From: Myotis daubentonii
Taxonomy: Eukaryota > Chordata > Mammalia > Chiroptera > Vespertilionidae
Direction of reading: 5' to 3'
NCBI RefSeq assembly: GCF_963259705.1
Contig: NC_081851.1
Span: 58,674,855-58,738,854, forward strand
Length of the DNA: 64,000 bases
Below the pieces are notes generated by a model that saw only the letters and a list, made by a program, of their open reading frames with translations, did not search any database and was not told the origin of the DNA. This document shows positions 57,462 to 64,000 of the stretch, one piece after another. A program made the translations under genes and the position numbers. How positions within the stretch are numbered: position 1 is the stretch's first letter; every line of letters starts with the position of its first letter.

Positions 57462-58715
57462 TAAACTGAGTGGCCAGATTATTATAACCACCTGATGTTT
57501 GTAGGCAAATTAGCTATAATTTCGTGCTGTAGTTGCTAGAGGGCCAGACCATTATAAATTGGGAAGCAGGTTGTTTATCACGACAGCAAAGTGATTTTTT
57601 TCTGAAGATATGGGTAAACAACGCGATTTAACAGACTCTGAACGTGGTATGTATGTATGTGCGTGTGTGTATATACATATATATACACACATGCACACCC
57701 CCCCCCCAAGTGGCCAGATTATGACCACCCCATTAGTACTTTGTTGGGCCACTTTTGCCTTCAATACTGCGGCGATTCTTCTTGGCATTGACTCCACAAG
57801 ATGTTGAAAGGTGATGCGAGGAATCTGACATCATGCCTGATGAATAGCACTGTCCAGTTCTGTGAGATTTGATAGTTGTGGAACCAGCTGCCTGATGGCT
57901 CTTTTAACTTCGTCCCACAAATGCTCAATTGGATTGAGATCTGGTGACTGTGGGGGCCACCTAAGCAAGGTAAAGTCTCCCTCATGTTCTTGAAACCACT
58001 CCTGCACAATACGAGCACCGTGGCATGGCGCATTGTCTTGTTGGAAGAAGCCATCTCCATTGGGATACGCCATCAACATGATAGGATGAACTTGATCAGC
58101 AATGATACTTAGGTATGTTGTGCTATTCAGACATTGTTCCACACGAATTAAAGGGCCCAAATCATGCCAGGAAAACATGCCCCAAACCATAACACTGTCC
58201 ACACCAGCTTTAAGGGTTGTACTCATGCATGTGGGGTGCATGCTTTCATGCTGTTTCCACCCAATTCTCACTCTGCCATCTGCATGATGCAACTGGAAAC
58301 ATGATTCATCGGATCACGTGACTTTTTCCAATGCTTGACTATCCAATCCTTGTGTTCCTGTGCGAATTGGAGACGTTTTATCTTGGTAACTGCAGACAGC
58401 AAAGGTGTTCGAACAGGCCTTTTGCTTCCATATCCCATATGATGCAGTGTATGGCTAATTTGCCTACAAACGTCAGGTGGTCGTAATAATCTGGCAACTG
58501 TGTGTGTGTGTGTGTGTGTGTGTGTATCCCACGTTCAAAGGCTGTTAAATCGCGTTGTTTACCCATATCTTCAGAAAAAAATCACTTTTACTGTCGTGGT
58601 AAACAACCTGCTTTCCTATTTATAATCATCTGGCCCTCTAGCAACTTCAGCGCGAAATTATAGTTAATTTGCCTACAAACGTCAGGTGGTCATAATAATC
58701 TGGCCACTCAGTGTA
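57462..58715 (-). mobile_element. Tc1/mariner element, nested and palindromic (DD36E type)
   Basis: Outer ends ACTGAGTGGCCAGATTATTA and its inverse, flanked by TA. Each outer arm (about 57462-57650 and 58527-58715) carries the terminal repeat, leader and first 13 codons (MGKQRDLT...ERG) of the transposase, in opposite orientations. Between them, behind TG/CA microsatellites, sits a core (57709-58499) with its own terminal-repeat-like ends and most of the transposase. Confidence 0.88.
57709..58466 (-). pseudogene. Tc1-like transposase, broken (DD36E)
   Basis: DDE transposase that would cut and paste the element at TA. On the minus strand: YGSKRPVRTPLL-type linker near 58430, first Asp in SDES (codon 58308-58310), second Asp in FFQQDNAPCH (near 58036), Glu in SPDLNPIEHLWDE (near 57925), and an ESMPRRIAAVLKAK C-terminus (near 57780). 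I count 36 residues between the second Asp and Glu, the spacing of the DD36E (Incomer) group rather than DD34E Tc1. At least two in-frame stops (58314-58316, 57831-57833). The N-terminal DNA-binding part between codon 13 and the linker is missing. Not functional. Confidence 0.88.
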
Positions 58716-58729
58716 TATGTTATGTACTT

Positions 58730-58897
58730 TTTAAAAATATATGTTTTTATTGATTTCAGAGAAAGGAAGGGAGATATAGAAACTGATAGGCTGCTCCTAC
58801 ACACCCACATCCTGGGCACATACCCTGATGGGGAATCCAACTGGTGACCTCCTGGCATATAGGATGATGCTCAACCAACTGTCACACAGGCCAGGCC
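58730..58897 (-). mobile_element. VES SINE
   Basis: Reverse of GGCCTGGCCTGTGTGACAGT; target duplication ATGTTATGTACTT / ATGTTAAGTACTT, within MIR. Confidence 0.87.
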
Positions 58898-58960
58898 ATG
58901 TTAAGTACTTGAAACAGAATCTGATACACAGTGGTGCTCAATAAATGTTAATTATTATTA

Positions 58961-59957
58961 CATATTCATTTAATTAAATAGCTCAATTTCGGGAGAATGC
59001 TTTCACAGTTATAATTCCTAGCTAGCACGAAGGCAAGAATAACACTTTGAAAATTAACACTTCACAGAAGCTTCAGAAACTCAACTCTATTGAAGGAAAT
59101 TAGAATAAGGTATCCTCCACTTAAAAGGAATTTATTTATATGGACTTAAAACTTTAAACTAAGTCATAAATCTAAAGATTGTCATCTTCTAAACTTGGAA
59201 ACATTGGGAAGTACTATACCACTGCCATGTTGCTGTTACAGTCAACAATTAGAGGATACAATTCATTTCGTTGATCTGGGTAACCTGTAGGAGAAACCAG
59301 CAGGCAATCCAGAGAATAGGGTAGGTGGCAAAAACCTGTGCTAGTTTGTAGGTGGGCCCTCATTTCCTGCCTGTTTCTCCTACACTCCTCTGTAGAGCAC
59401 TGGAAATTTCAGTCCTTTGCTTAAGGTGCTATTTTTCTCCCACGAAATATTTGAACAAGATATGCCAATATTATCAGACGAGTGTCTGCAAAATCTCTTA
59501 AAATGCTAAAAAAGATTTAAAACATTCCTTTAGGTATGAATTTAGACTTGTTATGCTATTTAGAGCCAAAGTGCTGAACCTAAGGATTATTGTTTCTACA
59601 GAGAAAATTTATGAGACTGAATTAGTGCCACAATTTCTGAAACTCTTTTCAACTATGGAGAGTTTTTGATCCCAATGAGCAGCAAATAAAAATTCAATAT
59701 ATATTTGTTGAATAAATTAAATTTGCCTGGCAACCACAAATTAACATTTACCTACATAAGTATTTACACTGAATTTACATGTTATCTGTAACTATATGTA
59801 TAGCAAAGGCCATAAATAATTACCTTTGAAATTCGTACTTCCTTACTCATGTCTACACAGAACTGATATTTCTATTCTAAATATTGGCAACCTTATTTAC
59901 CCAGCCATTGTTCATCTCATTAAGGAAGGATACTATATCAAAATTTGTTTTTGTGAG
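58961..59957. other. Unassigned intronic sequence
   Basis: About 1 kb without a recognised element. Confidence 0.55.
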
Positions 59958-60157
59958 TTTTTTTTAATCCTCACCTGAGGATATTTTGCCATTGATTTTC
60001 AAAGAGTGGAAGAGAGGGAAAGACAGACAGAAATACTGATGTGAGAGATACCAGGGCCCAGGCCAGAGAGGAGTCTGTAACCTAGGTACATGCCGACTGG
60101 AATCAAACCCAGGACCCTTCAGTCCGCAGGCCGATACCCCATCCAACCAGCTAGGGC
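59958..60157 (-). mobile_element. VES SINE
   Basis: Reverse of GCCCTAGCTGGTTGGATGGG at the right; TCCTCACCTGAGGATATTTT tail at the left. Confidence 0.9.
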
Positions 60158-61732
60158 TCAAAATAGTTTTTTGAGACTGGCACAAATAATGTTCCATGTA
60201 ATACTTACAGCAAATGGTCTCCTTCCATGCTTCCACAGTAATACATAGATCACTTTTTTCCTTAACGCATTCACCATCTGACTAGTAAAAGACAGACCTT
60301 GAATTTCAGTAAAGCTTGGTTCCTTCTCTTTCCTACCCACCTTCTCTCTTAATAGGCTACTCTCCTTTCCAATGTTTTTCACCATGCCCTTTGCAATGCT
60401 TCTTCTTTTATAAACTTCCCTAGATACTTTACAGAATCTCACTCTACCTATTGTTCTCTATACCTCTCACTCAACAGAGTAAGAGATATCAGCATTTTCT
60501 TACTTTCCCCTACTGTGGGCACACATATGATTATTCCAACTTTCCTGTTACAACTTTTCTTCTTTATCTGTAATTAGGCTCTACCAAATCTTCATCATTA
60601 TCATCAACCAAGTTCCCAGTCAGTCCCCAACTTGCATAGAGGCCTGTCTACCTCACTTGTCTTTTCAGTGGTCATCAACCTGGGTTACTTCCAGATCCAT
60701 GTGAACATCCTAGCCTTACGGACTAAGAAGACAGCCAACTACAAAGTCTTTACCTCCAATACTCAACCAAATAATCCATTTCTATCTATGACCACTCTAG
60801 ACCTTATCACCCAGAATATTCATCTGAAATCTTAAAATTCATTACTTTGGCCTATAACCACTAGTTCTTATCCTTTTACACTTTTTTCATACTTTTTTCT
60901 CATCACACTTTAATCTTTAACCTCATGGAAACTTCTGATAAGTATGCTCCTCCATTTTCTCACTATCTGTCAGCCCTGGCTTCAATTCTTTCCCTATCCA
61001 GCCTATACCCCCCAAGATATATCCTTTTCATCCTCTCTCACTACAATACCTTTAACTATTTGTTTCTAATTCTTTTCATATCATTCTCCTTTCTCAAATA
61101 TTGTCCCCCTAATATCCGAGTACTGCAAAGAAAGCTGGGGCCATGACAGAGGCCACTACAAAAAATCCATAGCCATCAAATTCATCTTAGTCTCTGTACA
61201 TTTCCCAAGTAAATCCTACTCCCATTGGCCCCAGTAGTTATTTCAAATAATCACAAGTCTCTTCCAGCTTTCAACTCTACCACTTCTATCTCATACTTAC
61301 TCTCAGAATGTGTCCTCAGCTCCTCTTGAAAAGAAAAAATAGCAGACTTCAGGTAGAAATACCTCTCTCCAATTTAGCATCCCTAACTTTTCTCCAAACT
61401 CAGTGAAACAGCTGTCTCTTTGGTTAAGTACTAAACCCTCCCCCAGTGCTCTGAAGCACATCCCCTACTACTTGCTATCTGTAGACTTTATGTCCATCCT
61501 ACATGTCCCAGCTCCTCACATTTTGCCATCAGCATATAAATATATTCACATCTCTATCAACTAAAAAAAAAAAATCATGCCAATTTTAAGTCAGACCCCC
61601 TTCTCTCACTTCGACAAGAAAGCTCAGGTAAACTACAGTTGTTGTTTTGGCATTTTCATTTTCCACCTACCCAATAGCAAACTGGTCTTTATAGTTCCAC
61701 GACAGTCACTAATAACCTAACTATATCCACAC
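60158..61732. other. Unassigned intronic sequence
   Basis: Pyrimidine-rich stretches (60860-61110, 61200-61500) without a recognisable element or gene. Confidence 0.5.
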
Positions 61733-61865
61733 AACAACCCTATGAACTAGCTACCCGTATTATCCCAAATTTAAAAATGAGGCACAAAAAGATAAAATTA
61801 CTTGCCTAAGGACATCAACTAGAAATTGTGGGAGCATGGATTTATAGCCAGGCACTGTGACTCTC
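61733..61865 (-). mobile_element. MIR SINE fragment
   Basis: CAACCCTATGAACTAGCTAC, AAAATGAGGCACAAAAAGAT and TTACTTGCCTAAGGACATCA in antisense MIR order. Confidence 0.75.
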
Positions 61866-61935
61866 TCTCGAGCCCAGATTCTTAACCATTATCTTATTAC
61901 AAGTACATACATTCAAATTATAAACATATATATCA

Positions 61936-62346
61936 CTAGAGACCCAGTGCACGAATTTGTGCACCAGTGGGGTTCCTCGGCATGGACTGCGGGATCGGGC
62001 TGAAACCGGCTCCTTGACATCCCCTGATGGGTCCCGGATTGTGAGAGGGCGCAGGCCAGTCTGAGTGACTCCACCAGTGCACGATCAGGACTGGGGAGGG
62101 ACACGGAAGTCTGGCCAGCCGGGGAGGAACCGCAGGAGGGCTCCAGGGCATGTCCAGCCCTTCTCGCTCAGTCCTGATCGGCCAGACCCCAGCAGCAAAC
62201 CAACCAGTTGGAGCATCTGCCCCCTGGTGGCCAGTGCACGTCATAGCGAGCCGTTGAGCGGCCTTAGCATGTCATTAGCATATTACACTTTGATTGGTTG
62301 AACGGCCGACCAGACACCTAGCATATTAGGCTTTTATTATATAGGA
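61936..62346 (-). mobile_element. Helitron, member 1 of a tandem pair
   Basis: CTAG at 61936 with GTGCACGAATTTGTGCACC hairpin; reverse of TCCTATATAATAAAAGCC at 62346, directly joined to the next element. Confidence 0.94.
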
Positions 62347-62680
62347 CTAGAGGCCCGGTACACAGATTCGTGCACCAGTGGGTTCCTTCGGCCTGGCCTG
62401 CGGGGATCGGGCCAAAACCAGCACTGTGACATCTCCCAAGGGGTCCTGGATTGCAAGAGGGTGCAGGCCAGGCCAAGAGACCCCACCGGTGCACTATCAG
62501 GGCCAGGGAGGGACTGCGGGAGGTCTCCAGGGCGTGTCCAGCCTGTCTTGCCCAGTCCCAATTGGCCGGACTCCAGCAGCAAGCTAACGAACCAATCGGA
62601 GCGTCTGCCCCCTGGTGGTCAGTCATAGCGATTGGTTGAACAGTCGGACACTTAGCATATTAGGCTTTTATTATATAGGA
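62347..62680 (-). mobile_element. Helitron, member 2 of a tandem pair
   Basis: CTAG at 62347 with the ACACAGATTCGTGCACC hairpin; reverse of TCCTATATAATAAAAGCC at 62680, then host T. Confidence 0.94.
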
Positions 62681-63020
62681 TTCCTCTAAGTCTACCTTAT
62701 AAATCCTGGCTAGAGAAATGGGGCTGAGGGAAGAGGCACCTCTTAAATTACTCCAATAACTGCAAGCTTTCTAGATAGCTAATGTACACTTAATGGCTTA
62801 ACTGACAATTATTCACTATTCTGATTCACATACATTAAAGATATCAATAAAAACATGTAAAAACAACAAAAAAAACCCACTATTACATTACTTGGTTAAA
62901 TAGATATCTTAAATATAACTTTGTAAACAGAACTGTCATCTGCTGGAAATAGGTGACTTGCAATTTTGTTGCCCATATTTTTCTATTTTGGGTTTTCTTC
63001 ACCACCAATAATTTTCTTTT

Positions 63021-63236
63021 TTAACATATATTTTTATTGATTTCAGAGAGGAAGGGAGAGGGAGAGAGAGATAAAAACATCAATGATGAGAGAGAATCAT
63101 TGATTGGCTGCCTCCTGCACGCCCCCTACTGGGGATCGAGCCTGAAACCTGGGTATGTGCCCTTGACCAAACTCGAACCTGGGACCCTTCAGTCCGAAGG
63201 CCAACACTCTATCCGTTGAGCCAAACCAGCTAGTGC
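63021..63236 (-). mobile_element. VES SINE
   Basis: Reverse of GCACTAGCTGGTTTGGCTCA; target duplication CCACCAATAATTTTCT / CCATCAATAATTTTCT. Confidence 0.93.
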
Positions 63237-64000
63237 CATCAATAATTTTCTATCAATACATTAAAAGAACACAATTTACTTCCTTAAGCCAACATTTACT
63301 TAGATTCTTCTAGCATGACTGCTTTTCATTTTTGCATAGTTCTTGTACATATTTATTCTACAGCCTGCAGAAACACTATACATAAATAAATTTTTTTTCC
63401 AGGTAGGGAGGCACTCATATTAATCTCACATTATAAAAATAATGAATGGGACTTCCCTTCTTTCCCACAGGGGTAGTGGGGCAGCAAACAAGGGTGGTTA
63501 ATGTATTACAGAAAACTTCCAGTCTCTCTCTACCCAACAAACCTGTGCTTTGTCCTGGGGAGGAAGAGGAAGAGCTACTTTGATGGGTTAGAGTCCAAAG
63601 CTTTCCTTGGACTTCATTTTAACAAAAAGAAGTTACTCATAGAAAACATGGCTATCTTCCCCCTTTTCACACTTTAACCTTGCTCTGGCTTTTCCTTGGT
63701 TGATAACTAGGTGTGTAAAGCAGGCCTGTAACCTTCCAGCTAGCTGTCAGGTAGGTAGCAGACTGAACTCTCCTCATAGAGAAGAATTTGTTAAGGATAG
63801 TAGCCAACTTCCAACTTGTCCATAAATCCATGTTGTAGTCTCAAATTCCAGTATTATCAAAGAACCTAAATTTTAGAAAGAGATAGGGGCATCTGTCTTT
63901 TATGGTGTCTATTATTTATCTATTAGAACCTGGAAAGAAAGAGGGATGTAAATGACTGGCACCCCGACCTCGATGTTTAGTATAAACTTGTGTCAGAAGG
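63237..64000. other. Unassigned intronic sequence
   Basis: No recognised repeat, exon or CpG island up to the window end; the same holds for 62681-63020. Confidence 0.55.

Larger units (their letters stand above)
57340..58960 (+). mobile_element. MIR SINE, split by Tc1-like element and VES
   Basis: TAGCTGTGTGACCTTGGACA to TGTGAAGATTGAGTCAATAT, resuming at 58903 with TACACAGTGGTGCTCAATAAATG. Confidence 0.85.
27759..64000 (-). other. EML4: EML4 intron 1 (3' 36 kb)
   Basis: Upstream intron on the gene strand, ending in a normal polypyrimidine tract and TTATAG acceptor at 27759. No exon 1, CpG island or start codon context for EML4 is visible up to 64000, so intron 1 is at least 36 kb. A very long intron 1 is also known for human EML4. 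Confidence 0.85.

Noticed and set aside
63237..64000. Possible EML4 exon 1 or promoter at the right edge
   Set aside because: No CpG-rich sequence and no MDGFAGSL-type coding; intron 1 seems to continue.

Overview
Mammalian nuclear DNA from a vesper bat (family Vespertilionidae). Two element families point there: about 17 non-autonomous HeliBat-type Helitrons (TCCTATATAATAAAAG starts, GTGCAC hairpin plus CTAG ends, A/T target), and about 23 tRNA-derived VES SINEs. Recent hAT, piggyBac and Tc1-type DNA transposons fit as well. I cannot name the species.

The only host protein-coding sequence I recognise is EML4 (echinoderm microtubule-associated protein-like 4), on the minus strand. Exon 2 (27576-27758, 183 bp, phase 1/1) encodes most of the N-terminal trimerising coiled coil. 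Exon 3 (3866-3995) encodes the start of the basic linker. The window therefore holds the start of intron 3 (1-3865), all of intron 2 (3996-27575, 23.6 kb) and the first 36 kb of intron 1 (27759-64000). Exon 1, exon 4 and the promoter are outside.

Nearly everything else is transposon. From left to right: 0-9.5 kb has Helitrons, VES, a 69-bp hAT MITE and a head-to-head pair of old L1 fragments. 9.8-11.9 kb is three Helitrons joined head to tail. 12.2-12.8 kb is an internally deleted piggyBac keeping a small transposase N-terminal ORF. 13.0-16.7 kb is an old antisense L1 holding an ORF2-less half-L1 (HAL1), a Helitron and a fold-back hAT MITE. 16.7-22.3 kb carries L2, MIR, hAT MITEs (one SPIN-like) and a Tigger relic. 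22.6-24 kb has a truncated 7SK copy, three VES and a near-perfect hairpin. 25-27.3 kb has two Helitrons, one with a large GC-rich minisatellite, ending 261 bp from exon 2. 31-34.6 kb has a Helitron, VES, an L1 and a tRNA-Ile half. 35-38.8 kb is repeat-poor. 39.2-45.3 kb is an old L1 broken by an MLT1 LTR, VES, hAT, a second HAL1 and a Helitron. 45.5-64 kb has hAT MITEs, Helitrons (one tandem pair, one with two 3' ends), a small piggyBac, MIRs and a nested, palindromic DD36E Tc1-like element.

Most notable: exon 3 stops matching known EML4 at an AG|GT directly beside a GT/GA microsatellite; two nearly identical direct HAL1 copies flank the frame-neutral exon 2; three 3'-truncated, tailless RNA copies (7SK, tRNA-Ile 5' half, SINE head) occur in one locus; Helitrons occur in tandem and in double-ended form; and the Tc1-like element has inverted outer arms. 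No new multi-gene system was found.
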